Assembly (NCBI RefSeq): GCF_011745365.1 | Contig: NW_024468917.1 | Coordinates: forward strand, 2,158,501 to 2,222,500 | Length of the DNA: 64,000 nucleotides | Source of the DNA: Cryphonectria parasitica EP155 | Lineage: Eukaryota > Ascomycota > Sordariomycetes > Diaporthales > Cryphonectriaceae | Reading direction: 5' to 3' | Shown: one piece after another, positions 22,850-33,260 of the stretch | How the letters are laid out: each line of letters starts with the position of its first letter | Numbering within the stretch: the first letter of the stretch is position 1 | Position numbers and translations under genes: made by a program | The notes under the pieces: model-generated | Databases searched by the model: none | What the model was told of the DNA's origin: nothing | What the model saw: the letters and a program-made list of their open reading frames with translations, nothing else

Positions 22850-23720
22850 AACCCATTGCTTTTTGTTTTCCTCCCTTTTTTTCTCTTTCTTTTTTAACAG
22901 AACATGGTTGCCCAGTCTACAGGTACAGAGAGCTGCCCGAAAGGGGGTTTTTTAGTGTATAGTACTGCCATTATAATACCTTGGCTCTGTGGTTAGTTTG
23001 GTCATTTCACAAGCATTAGCACGTTCTCTGGTAATATACTGGCTGTTCGTGCAGTATGCACTGTGACGTGTCTACCCCTGTCACTCAACACGCAGGCTGC
23101 AGCCCTCTAGGCTCTTAGTGCTGAGTGGCTGCTCTGCCTTAGGGGGCCCACAGGACAGATGGGACCCTGTAGTGCAGTAGTGTCTGTACTTTTCGGGCCC
23201 AGCACTTCCAAATCCCTAGTCCCAAGGGCGCCTGCAGGACGCCCTAAATCCCCTGAGCCCACAGACTGGTTCAAGGCTTATTCATCGGGGGGCCTCTAGT
23301 CTTTGCTAGGCAGGAAGGGCGTTCGACATCAGATATCAGATGACGTATAGGCGAGCTGACAGATAATGCCTTTTCTCTGCCCTGGAGGTCATTAGGATAA
23401 TAAGTCCATTCTTGGGAAAAGTAATATCTCGTGTTTCCGCGTTCACTGCCAATCCCAACACCCTGCCTGTTCCTATAATATCTATATTTGTATAGATTTA
23501 GCTATTGAACTGCTGCGGCCTCTCTCTCGGGCTTGGAATGTGCTGAGTGTAGCTTTGACGCTATCCTATAATAATAGTTGCTATACTATGTACTATACGT
23601 TTTAGAGCGCAGTGTGATAACGCCCATGCTGCTGGCCAGACCTGGCCCTTGTTCGGCCTGGCCTGGCCTTGGCTCTGGCTCCCTGTATAGTCTTTCCAGC
23701 CTAGAGTTCGCGCGACAAGC
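22850..23720. repeat. Possible decayed repetitive element
   Basis: This block differs in texture from its surroundings. GC-rich pieces alternate with TA-rich pieces full of CTATA/TATAG words (near 22950-22980, 23470-23510 and 23565-23605). No ORF, terminal repeat or target-site duplication could be found. Such mixed texture is what a small transposon relic altered by repeat-induced point mutation often looks like, but the identification is an inference and a plain intergenic region is possible. Confidence 0.25.
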
Positions 23721-24035
23721 TTAGCTGGGCTCTTTCAAAACGTCTTCCTTTCCCTGCCCGCACACCTCGGCCAAAATCCGTCTCTGTGCATTTCTCGGTC
23801 TCATTCCAAGCTCGACGACACAATAACCCAAGGCTTTCTCGACTCGGCGGACAACCGTCTCAACTAACCACGAGTCATCCGATGCACCAACATATCTGTC
23901 TCTCGACCAACAAACAGTAACATGTCAGCAGCCAACGGAAGAAGAGCCTCCCACCACAAGTACCGTGTAGAACGAGGACAGACTTGAGTCAGCCCCCACT
24001 TCGCACCTTCGTGCGACTTGATCTCAATAAGTCCA

Positions 24036-24072
24036 GTGCACACGCGCGCGCGCGCGCACACACACACACACA
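24036..24072. repeat. Alternating purine-pyrimidine tract, (GC)n flanked by (CA)n
   Basis: About 37 bases alternate strictly between purine and pyrimidine, with a CG core of about seven units followed by a CA run. It lies ~475 bases upstream of the ATG at 24546. Such tracts can adopt left-handed (Z) DNA under negative supercoiling. Confidence 0.85.
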
Positions 24073-24545
24073 GAGCTAGAGAGAGAAAGAGAAAGTCCTC
24101 TGTCCTCTGCTGATGCGATCTGATTCCTGAATAAACAGCCATCCTTCGTCCATTTCTCAAGGTGACGTCGGCACAAGGTTGGAAGCCACAACGGCGTTGG
24201 TCCTTACGCTAAGGGCTGAACTCCTCACCTCTCAACCCCAACAACAATCCCCCGACCGGCGCTTGCGCTACGCACGCCGGACTGGCGGCTTTATCGCTTT
24301 GTCTCCCTCCAACAGCTTTGCCTCGTACCAACATCCCCTCTCTACTCGAGCTACTTGCCACCGTTGTTAGCCCAGCTACCTCTTTAGACGATTTCTCTCC
24401 CTTCTGGTTCGTGCCCCAGTGCCCCACTTGGGGGCTTCCGTCCCGTCCGCGTCTTGTCCATCCTCGAGTTTGATCAGAGAGAAGCCGCTCAACCGGATGG
24501 TGGAAAAACCCATCACCACGTACTTGTGTGGGATAGGGCACCGTC

Positions 24546-25562
24546 ATGTCCGAGGGAGACTATGCTCGTGGGCCGCACAACCCATTTGGAATTGAGGTGG
24601 CAACAGCAGATGAGGACGAGGACGATGGCATTCAGCTTTCTGCCGACACATGGACTTCCCTGGCCTCGCCCACGCCATTCGCCCGGCAAAGCGAACACCA
24701 ACGGCAACGATCGCCTGAGACACTACCCGAGCCCGACGACTTAGCAGGCTCTTGTGCATGCCTGGGGACATCGCCTTCACCCCACGAGAGCACTACGAGC
24801 ATAGACGCTATTGCCTTGGCACTTAGCAGACAGCGTTTGCGCCTCGATGCCTGCAGCAGTCCACCTCGGCCAGATGTCAGAGCATCAGATGATGAGCTTG
24901 GCCCCGCCCCGCAGTCGACGACCACAGCTGTTGTCCCGCTGGAAGTGGATCAAGCATATCAAGGACCGTCTGCATCCTCAGAGATCCGGCCCTTTAACGT
25001 GCCGTCCGTATCCGCAGCTGTGGTTGAGAAAGCAGCTGGACCCCTCAGCGATGAAGACTCGTTCGAACTACGGGCTTCCATCGCAGATAACAACAGGCGC
25101 TTACGACGACGAATGTCATCAAGATTCCACACGATTGGCCAAAACTCGCGAGAAACGAAAGGTGTCGAGGAGGGGGACATGACTCGCTGCAGAACACAGT
25201 ATGGTGCGCGTCCATCACTATCGTCCGGCACAGACGTGATCCGTACACTCAACTTTGGCGAGAACATGGAAGTCGACTCGCCTAGCCTCGAGGTTGATGA
25301 ACACGCAAGCCGCGATACAGAGTCCGTCAGGCAGTCTATCGAGGAATATCTGGCCACTCGTCGTCAAAACGCAGCTATCGGCTTCGACAGCAGCGGTCAG
25401 CCGCTGTATCGATCATCAACGGAAACTGCTCTGCGTTGTCGGAACCTCGTTAAGAATAAGCCTAGAATGCGCAAGCGGACCAAGCTGCGTGACAAGCCGA
25501 GCAATGCCGCCATTCCCGCAGCAGCGAGCCTGGGCCCCACATCGACTCCGACTACACAATAG
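24546..25562 (+). CDS. Hypothetical acidic protein with basic C-terminus
   Basis: A single-exon frame of 338 codons with ATG at 24546 (context CCGTCATGTC). I do not recognise a domain. The N-terminal half is acidic and Ser/Pro-rich (an EDEDD run near residue 23). The middle holds a charged helix-like segment with an arginine cluster (NNRRLRRRMSSRF near 183). The C-terminal third has a likely helix (TESVRQSIEEYLATRRQ) and a strongly basic segment (KNKPRMRKRTKLRDKP) that could be a nuclear localisation signal. No membrane segment or signal peptide. Support for being a real gene is the length of the open frame, its good start and its codon-like composition. The next gene downstream (WetA) is on the same strand, ~2.3 kb away. 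Confidence 0.68.
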   Translation: MSEGDYARGPHNPFGIEVATADEDEDDGIQLSADTWTSLASPTPFARQSEHQRQRSPETLPEPDDLAGSCACLGTSPSPHESTTSIDAIALALSRQRLRLDACSSPPRPDVRASDDELGPAPQSTTTAVVPLEVDQAYQGPSASSEIRPFNVPSVSAAVVEKAAGPLSDEDSFELRASIADNNRRLRRRMSSRFHTIGQNSRETKGVEEGDMTRCRTQYGARPSLSSGTDVIRTLNFGENMEVDSPSLEVDEHASRDTESVRQSIEEYLATRRQNAAIGFDSSGQPLYRSSTETALRCRNLVKNKPRMRKRTKLRDKPSNAAIPAAASLGPTSTPTTQ

Positions 25563-27860
25563 CAAGTTACCACAGCCTCTTATCTTTTTCTCTTTCTATT
25601 TCCTGTTTCTTGTTCGTCTCGTACCTTCGCTGGCTTGGCGTGTTGCTTGGGCGTGGATGGAGTTCTGGGAATATACCCCTTGCATTTTGGGTTCACTGTG
25701 GGCGTTGGGGTTATTTCTGAACGGCGTGTAAGTTTTATGCGCCTTATTTCTAGCATTCTAGCATACTTTTCACCTACATTATGCATATGTCAGCACCGTC
25801 CAAACCCTGGAGAGCGCAACGAATGCACTAGTACTTCAGTCCAGCATTGAAGGGGCCTAAGATACTTCAGGAAAGAACATTACAAATGAAAGTTGTCTCT
25901 CCACCCGTCTCCAAAGCTTCATGATGCCTGCAGAAAAAGTGGCAAATTGTTGGATAGAAGGCACATCCTTGACAAAAAGCAGTCCTGCTCACTCTGACTT
26001 ACTAACATCAGCTTCGAACTTGCATATGATCCCCCAAGAATAAGAGTTGCAGGGCCCAAACGCCCTGCAGGTCGTCGTACCTGCTCATTGCCCCCCTCCA
26101 AACCACAGCCATGTCTCAAAACGACCAGGCACGTTTCTCTGGTTTCTCTCCGTAGGGCTGAAGGCTGAGCAAGGCCTCGTGCATCTATTTTCTCAGACCT
26201 TATGGTTTGTCCACAGCCTCTGGCTCCCTGCAGGCTGACCTCGCCCACGGACGTATAGTATTAGGTATTAGTGACTTCTTTTTCCTAAGCGCCCAAAACA
26301 GAACAGACGGCCGTTGGTATGCTGCTACTTCTGTACTGATTTTGTCATGCCATGTGAACCTAACATGATACGACTCTGCAACGTTCCCAACATGGCACAT
26401 CCATCTCCCCGACGATGGGAGATACGCTACTGCTCACTGGGGGGGGGAAAGTCTGAATGGGGATTTTTTTTTTTTTTTTTTTTTTTTGATGGGCATACGA
26501 TCGAGGCTACCTCATTGGTGATGTTTCACATGTTTTCCTCAGTAACCATTATGAAATCGTCGTCTAGAGAGGGCTTGGCAGACCCTCCATCCTCCTTCGG
26601 GTGCTTAGATCGATCGATGGCTCCCTAATGGCATTCCAGAGCAGCCGCCCAGACTTTCTTTGATACAAAGTACCACTAGCCAGTTGCTAGTCTGCTTGCC
26701 TGCTTGCCTGCCAGACCAAGGTCCTCCTTGGTTCGCACGGAAGTAGTACCGGTTGGCCCTCGTCAGGCGCGAGTGGAGAGATGCTAAGCTGGCTTTCTCC
26801 CGAAAGGGCTATCACAAAGGACCTGTGGTCTAGGATCCCTTTGTGCGGTTGACTTGCGCCCCCCCCCCCGCAGTCAGCACATCGAAGGGTTCTTTGTCCG
26901 GCCCCCTCCATCAGCACGAGATCAGTCGCAGCTCAATAGGCTGACTGTAGGGAAGGAAGAAAGGGTGCTGCTGTGCTATGATAGTAATATTATGGTAACG
27001 AGGAATTGCGCCTCCTTCCCCTGCGCCCCCCTGGCCCCCCTCCCCCCAATTCTTTATTTTCAAATAGGCTCTCTGCTTGCCAAGCTAGCAAATATGGCAT
27101 CAATAAAGGAGGAAAACAAATATGTCAAAAGGACTCGGTTCCTGTCTCGGTGTGCCCCTTCCCCGCAATATCAATGACAATACCCTGTTCGAAGAGAATG
27201 GCTTTGATGGGACCAAAGGAAGGAAGGAAAGAGACAAAAAGGAAGGAGCACATTCCAGTAGTTGCCATCCCTACCAGTTTATGAACAGCAACAAACCCCA
27301 CGGCCAAACTCTTTCTTTCCCTTTTTGATTGAAGATCCATTTCCTGCATATCTACTGTTGCCATGGATATCTGCGAAAAGGCTTCTTTTCCCTCTTATAC
27401 CACCCCATTGGGCTCAAATGAAGAAACATCTTTCCCCCCTTCTTCAACATGGCATTCGTTTCCGGACATCTCCCCTCGTCCATTGCGTACACCTCCTCAT
27501 CACTGTTTTCAGAAACATCATCCTTACCTGTATCGTCATCGCCAGAACCAGAACAAAAACAACAGCAACAGCGACAGCAACAGCAGCAGCAGCAGTTCAG
27601 CACAGGTATCAACGTGTGGTAGGAGGATAACCGTAGCAGCCTATCGACGACCACCTCGTCTACTGCAGCAGCCCACTACAGCTCAAACTCTAAGGGCTAC
27701 TAGCTGGCCCACCAGTCACCCCTCCCCCTTACTGTCACCGTCACCCTTGGCTCGAGCATCTCCTCATTGTGCCAAACTACGGCAAACAAGCCAAGGAGAA
27801 GGGCCCAAAGGAACGAGGACCTGTTCCCCTCCAGAGTCAGGCATGCCCTTCACCCACACC
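25563..27860. promoter_or_regulatory. Spacer and likely long promoter/leader of wetA
   Basis: About 2.3 kb between two plus-strand genes. It contains a G-run next to a T24 tract (26440-26487). There are three matches to CATTCY, the AbaA-type TEA-domain site, on the plus strand at 25754, 26632 and 27251; this is close to the number expected by chance. The last ~500 bases are an open frame that continues into wetA (see findings), CT- and CA-rich and more like a leader than coding sequence. No separate gene seen. Confidence 0.45.
26440..26487. repeat. Poly-G run followed by a T24 homopolymer
   Basis: About eight G at 26440-26447, then, after 16 bases, about 24 consecutive T at 26464-26487, in the spacer upstream of wetA. 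Homopolymers of this length are prone to sequencing and assembly error. Confidence 0.8.
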
Positions 27861-30794
27861 ATGGATTTCTCCATAGACAAAGAAGACTTCTTCCAGTTCT
27901 CCTCGTCGCCGATTCCTGGGTCTGAGGTTGGCAGTCCTGCGACAGGGCACCCTGCTCAGCACCACCACCAGCAGCAGCAGCAGGAGCAACAGTCTCGACC
28001 GCCTTCCGACTTCTTTGACCAGTACGTGGTCATTGGGAGGGAGGGCGCCGACGGTCATGAGCAGGGTCACAGCACAGATGAGAACTTCTTCGTACCCATC
28101 CATGGAGAGGAGGGGCTAGACACAGACCCTCGCCACCACCAACACCAACAACTTCTCCTCCTCCCAAACCAGCACCACTACCAACAACAACAGGCTAGAC
28201 TAGCAGGGGAAGTCCTGTCCCGTCCCGCGTCAGCCTTGTCTCCCCCATCCTCCTCTTCCTCTTCCTCCCCCCCTCCCTCACACCATCACCCGGTAGGCCT
28301 CAGGGTAGACGGTGCTGCATCCCCGCCGGAGGAGTCAGCCGACATGATGTCGATCACAAACTCCCCCCCTTCCCTGTATGGAGGAGGGTCTAGTGGCTCC
28401 TCTGATTCGGCATCAGCCAAGTCGGGCGGGTCGGTGACGAACCATCTGCAGCAGCAGCAACAGCCGCAGCAGCAGCAGCAGCCGCACACGCACCGTCCCT
28501 GTCAGATGGGCCCACACCAGGACCAGCAGATCGCGGCAGGGAACTCAGCTCCGCGCGGTCTCGAGGGCGGCGATCCAGGGCAGGCTGGCGGCAGGTGTAG
28601 CTCAACCAACCACGTCGTTCTCGGCCACCTCAACCCTGAGACAGTGGAACAAAGGCGACGGCTCCTTAGTGGCCGGCGCGGGCTGGGCGCGCAGGACCAG
28701 CCCGCCGGTGGCTCCATCTCAGACTCTGAGCTGCTCAGGCTAGAGGGTCTAGCCGTGAACTCACCCCACGGCACGGTCGCACGTACTGTTGCGCCGTCAT
28801 CGACTGCTGCTGCTGCTGCCACCTCGGTGGTAACTGTTATACCACCCATGTCCTCCTCGTTATCTGCATCTCCTTCTCGGGCGGCACATGGCCCTCTTGA
28901 TCCTGCTCCTGCTCCTCCTCGTCATCCCCTGACAACAACAAACACCCCAGCCACACGAACAAGAAGAGCCACTGGCCAGCTCGCACCAGCAGCAGACGAC
29001 ATTGACCTATGCAACCTTAACAAGACAGGTGGTAGGCACACCATCCGAGCCAGCTCGCAGCGCAGATTCGAGTCCATATATTCCACAATCCGCCGGGCTG
29101 TAGGTTCCCGAGGCCGCCTCAATTCTCATCAGGGCCCTCTCAAGGCCCACAGCGGTCATCAGGGCGTGGTCCCCTCACACATGGAGTCCGCTCAAAAAGC
29201 TACCCGCCGCCTGGCCTCCGAGAGCCAGCCCATGTGGGACGGCATGCCTATCTCGCCGCCGCTGACGGACATGTCGCACAACTCAGCCCTTGTTCAACAC
29301 GGGCCCGGCACCGGGGGCGGTGGTGGTGGCGGCGAAGGCGGCACACCGTCTCAGAACCCCTTCGCTGTCGGCATGATGGAGGATCCGTTCTTTGATTTCT
29401 CAGGCGCCGAGGGTATGCTCGGCCCTGCGGCGCGCATCAACGCAAGGAGCGTCGGGTTCAATGCCAACATCCCAAACACGCCCCTGGCCACGCCAAACCT
29501 CAAACCGGACGGGTCAGGCGATGAGTCCGCCAATTATTTTCCCACGACCAGTGAGCCGTGGCGGCTGAACGGGGTAGCGTGGGCCTCTTCGTACGACATG
29601 GGCGGCGGCACCACGCCGTTCCTCCACGGTGACGGCACCGTTGTCGATGTCTGGAACTCGGACCCTGCATCGGACAGCGGCAGCCTCGACTTCACCACGG
29701 CGGCGGCCTCCTCACAGCACAACACCACAGGAGACGGCGCGGCACATGGCAGCAGGAATCACCACAATCTCACGATCCAGGTGCCCTCTTATGTCTCGCA
29801 TGCCGCCGAGGCACACCACACGCCCGGGTCGGACGAACTCGCGGGCGCGGGCCTAATGATCCACATGCCCCAGCCAAGAACACCCAACAGCGCCCCTCTC
29901 CTCTCGTCTCAGATCCACCAGACGCACAGCGGCATCCCTCTCCACGAGGCGTCTGTGTATCCCTTCCCTGACCCAAGTCACCAGCAGCAGCAGCACCAGC
30001 AGCACGCCCCAGGCAGCATGCACTCGATCCACGGCGCCTACGGGCTAGGACCCACGGCGATGACCGCCACCACCAACAACAACAACAACAACACCCTTGC
30101 GAGTACAACAACAGGCAACGGCCAAACGTCACCGAGCCGTCGTCATAAACCACGCGCCCCGTCTTCAGGGGCCCGGTACCACCACCAGGTCCCAGGCGGC
30201 GGCACAAGCGTGTCGCCCCGCAAGACGCGGCAGCCGAGCTCAGTCTCCTCGTCCCCTTCTCCCACCTCAGCAAGTCACGGTCACATCGGCGCCGCAGCTA
30301 CCCGCCGTTCTCGGTCCTCCACCCGCCGCCAGGCCTCCATCAGCTTCAACAATGGTAGCGGCGCCATGAACAGCCTCGCGCACCGCAAGTCCACAACGGA
30401 CCTGATTACCCCCAGCTCCGACGTGCAGACACACGCCGTCAAGAAGCGGCGGAGCACCTCGAGCTGGCGCGGATCCGGGCACCACTCGCGCCGCAGCGTG
30501 TCCGGTGCGTCCCTGTCCGGAGGGCTCTCCCTAGGAGACATGGGCGGTGGCGTCAACCTGGACGGCAGTGGTAACAGCGGATGCGGTGGACAAATTGGGT
30601 TCGTGAACTACACGCCCAGTGATCATAACGTGCTCATGACGGGTGTCGCTCCCAGCGGTTCCAGCAAGACCAAGGCCAGGAGAGAGAAGGAAGCCATGGA
30701 GAGGCAGAGAAAACTCAGCGAGGCCATGCTCAAGGCTGCCACGGCGGCTGGCATGGATGTCACTATGCTGAAGGAGGAAGGCATCGTCATCTGA
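27861..30794 (+). CDS. wetA: Developmental regulatory protein WetA
   Basis: Single-exon frame of 977 codons from the ATG at 27861. The identification rests on the C-terminus: VLMTGVAPSGSSKTKARRE followed by a charged helix and ending LKEEGIVI is the hallmark ESC1/WetA-related region. A second conserved-looking block lies near DPFFDFSG and ARINARSVGFNANIPNTPL. WetA is the late-acting regulator of conidial wall maturation, dormancy and metabolism in the BrlA-AbaA-WetA cascade and is thought to act in the nucleus. The rest is low-complexity, with poly-Gln, poly-His, poly-Ser and poly-Asn runs. It is longer than the ~550 residues of Aspergillus WetA. I choose 27861 (MDFSIDKEDFF) because the upstream in-frame sequence, open back to 27363, is CT-rich and leader-like; 27843 (MPFTHT) is an alternative six codons upstream. 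Confidence 0.9.
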   Translation: MDFSIDKEDFFQFSSSPIPGSEVGSPATGHPAQHHHQQQQQEQQSRPPSDFFDQYVVIGREGADGHEQGHSTDENFFVPIHGEEGLDTDPRHHQHQQLLLLPNQHHYQQQQARLAGEVLSRPASALSPPSSSSSSSPPPSHHHPVGLRVDGAASPPEESADMMSITNSPPSLYGGGSSGSSDSASAKSGGSVTNHLQQQQQPQQQQQPHTHRPCQMGPHQDQQIAAGNSAPRGLEGGDPGQAGGRCSSTNHVVLGHLNPETVEQRRRLLSGRRGLGAQDQPAGGSISDSELLRLEGLAVNSPHGTVARTVAPSSTAAAAATSVVTVIPPMSSSLSASPSRAAHGPLDPAPAPPRHPLTTTNTPATRTRRATGQLAPAADDIDLCNLNKTGGRHTIRASSQRRFESIYSTIRRAVGSRGRLNSHQGPLKAHSGHQGVVPSHMESAQKATRRLASESQPMWDGMPISPPLTDMSHNSALVQHGPGTGGGGGGGEGGTPSQNPFAVGMMEDPFFDFSGAEGMLGPAARINARSVGFNANIPNTPLATPNLKPDGSGDESANYFPTTSEPWRLNGVAWASSYDMGGGTTPFLHGDGTVVDVWNSDPASDSGSLDFTTAAASSQHNTTGDGAAHGSRNHHNLTIQVPSYVSHAAEAHHTPGSDELAGAGLMIHMPQPRTPNSAPLLSSQIHQTHSGIPLHEASVYPFPDPSHQQQQHQQHAPGSMHSIHGAYGLGPTAMTATTNNNNNNTLASTTTGNGQTSPSRRHKPRAPSSGARYHHQVPGGGTSVSPRKTRQPSSVSSSPSPTSASHGHIGAAATRRSRSSTRRQASISFNNGSGAMNSLAHRKSTTDLITPSSDVQTHAVKKRRSTSSWRGSGHHSRRSVSGASLSGGLSLGDMGGGVNLDGSGNSGCGGQIGFVNYTPSDHNVLMTGVAPSGSSKTKARREKEAMERQRKLSEAMLKAATAAGMDVTMLKEEGIVI

Positions 30795-33260
30795 TGTGGA
30801 GGGAAGGGAAGGGGGGGGGGGGGAGAGGCGCAAGCAGAGACAAACAGACCTATGTCTTTCTCTCTTTCCCTCGCTCTCTTCCGCTTCGTCTTAGGCGTGT
30901 ATGCGTGTGTGCGTGTGTGCGCGCGGGCGGGAAGTTCACGGACGAAGTAACACCGTGGCAAAGGGGAATACCCTCCCCCCCCCCCCAAAGCGCACTGTCC
31001 TTTTTTCCTGTTTCTTGGTTTTGTTTACTGGGCGTTGGTTTGGTTTGGTTTCCCTCCCTCATTCTGTTTGGTCACGTCTGCTTCTTCACCAGACTTGGGA
31101 ACGATACTTCTCATTCGATCTGCAGCGCTCTTTAGGCGTTGTGATATGGGAATGTATCTTGGGAAAATAAGGTCATGGGTGATTCGGACTGTGATCTATT
31201 AATTGAACTCTTCAAGGAGTAATTGGGAGGGAGAAGGCATTCGGGCCTGTATTTGGGGAGTTTGGGGATCTATGTAATGAGGAAGGAGGAAGGAGGCGTT
31301 GGGGCCAAACGGATGGGATGATTGTGGGTGAAGAGACGCCAGGTCGCGTAATCGTCTGTCTGTTTTCAACAAACACGTTATTGAATCGCTCCTTGCCTTC
31401 TTTTTCTAATTTCCTTTTCATTATCATTAATATCTCCCAGTTGCGATCAGAAACTTGGGAAGAGGCAGCTTAATATATCTTTACCTTGATTTTCTTTTTC
31501 CTCTTTCCCCAAAAAAAATAAAGAGAGAAAAAAATCTTGGAATGATCTTGACCAAGTGGGGATGCCGTGCGTAGTAGATCTCTTTGCTTCTCAACCCTGA
31601 CGTATGGGTAAAATTAGAAGGTATGGGAATCCTCGTTCATCCTATAGCGGGAAAGACATGTCCATGCAGCAGCATCATATTGATTGATGCTCAAGAAGAT
31701 GGCGTCGTCCTGCAGCCACAATTCGGAAAGAAAGAGAGCGAGAGATTGGCGGCGTGGTAACCCTGCATGATCGTTCGTCAATATGAAGATGGAAGGACGG
31801 GCTGTGAAAGGAGCCCCGGGGGGGGGGGCCGGGGGGTGATCCTCGAGAAGAGCCCTAGCCGTGCCAAGAAGACGTTGCCATCTTCATTCGCTCATGCATG
31901 GTTCTTGTCACTGTCATTAAAAGAGACTGAAGATTCTAGGGAGAGGAAACAAAGAGTGACAGACTAGAAAAAGGGGGTTCCATACCAATTTAAAAGGGAA
32001 GAAGACACGAGGGGGAAAGGAAAAAAGAAAAGGAAGAAAAGGATGTGGCGGACCCTACTCACACTCATCTTCAAGGCGGGAGGGGGTTTTGAAACATTCT
32101 ACCCCCTCCCTTGCGTCAATAGCTGAACAAGCTGACGAGTAGACTCAGATGGGCCTCACACCACCCATACCCCTTGATCTTTCCCGTCTTCACGATTAGT
32201 CTTGGCCGTCAACCAAAAGAAAGAAAAGAAGGGAGAGGGAAGAAGGCCCATGTTTGACACTTGTGACGATGAGAATAATGGATGAGCACCATTTCACGGG
32301 ATGACACAAGAACTTCTCTGTGAACTTCAACAAAACATGTCAATTAGCTATATAAAGCCCAATGTAAATATCAGCCACTCCTTGCCTATCATCTCAAAAA
32401 CGAATGATAATGACAAGTGGGCGAAACCAACACAGCGCGCGCCACTCTTTCGGCCCTGTCCCTGCAGCGCCAACGTGGCGCACTCGTTATTTGAGGGCCT
32501 CCCCGACTCCTTCTCAAGCAGCCTGGCTCAGCGGTGGGTTCGCCCGAGGATGCCGTCTTTACGTCCGCAACCTATCACTCATGCTAAAACGTCCTCTCCC
32601 CTTTTCTTAATCCCAATAATGGTACCACCGACATTTCTTTGGACCATTTAAAGCATGGCAGGATGCAGCAAATGCCATCTTTATCCGGGTATCCTGTGGG
32701 TGCAAGAATGAGAATTTTTAAGAACACTTGTATCGATCAACTCCCCGTGTGAACGTTTCAAGTTCCTGCTCGTTTGGGCTTTCAGAATGGTTCCCTGGTC
32801 CCAGAGCTCCTGACGCCGTTCCGTGTGCTCCTATAATGTGTGCCTTGACAAGCGGAAGAAAAGTGGTTGAGGTATGAAAAGATATCCAGGGAGTATCCAA
32901 GCCTGGTTTGTGGTGTGTGCGCTCGTGGGTAGTTGCACGCTGGCAGGTTGGTCGGCGGTAATGGGTCGGAGCGGCATATAAAGTCGGTAGGTGACACGTG
33001 GCGAACCCTCCCCCCATGTGGTATATTGGTGTTTCTTTCGAAATAACGTGGAATATGTATATATATATATGTGTATATGAAAGATCCTCTACTTCCATTG
33101 CGTCGTTAATGGCGACTCCGGCACAGGCATCGTCAGTACGCCTCGTGCCGCCGTTTGAAAATCGTTAGTGTTCATAACCAGCCCCACGCTGCCAGGGACT
33201 GAAGAAGTAAATGTTAGCCGCAGTTCATCTCCACTGGTGACGTTTCAAGTTGGCAGCTGC
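30795..33260. other. Convergent intergenic region, 3' flanks of wetA and the FLC-like gene
   Basis: No gene supported in ~2.5 kb. Visible features are a G-run at 30811-30822, a C-run near 30977-30986, a G-run near 31819-31828, a purine-rich stretch at about 31990-32040 and a TA-dinucleotide run near 33056-33070. ORFs to ~115 codons are without recognisable content. Confidence 0.5.

Noticed and set aside
27363..27842. Taking 27363 as the wetA start (1,143 residues)
   Set aside because: The added residues look like a translated CT/CA-rich leader and the protein would be far longer than known WetA proteins; kept as a finding instead.
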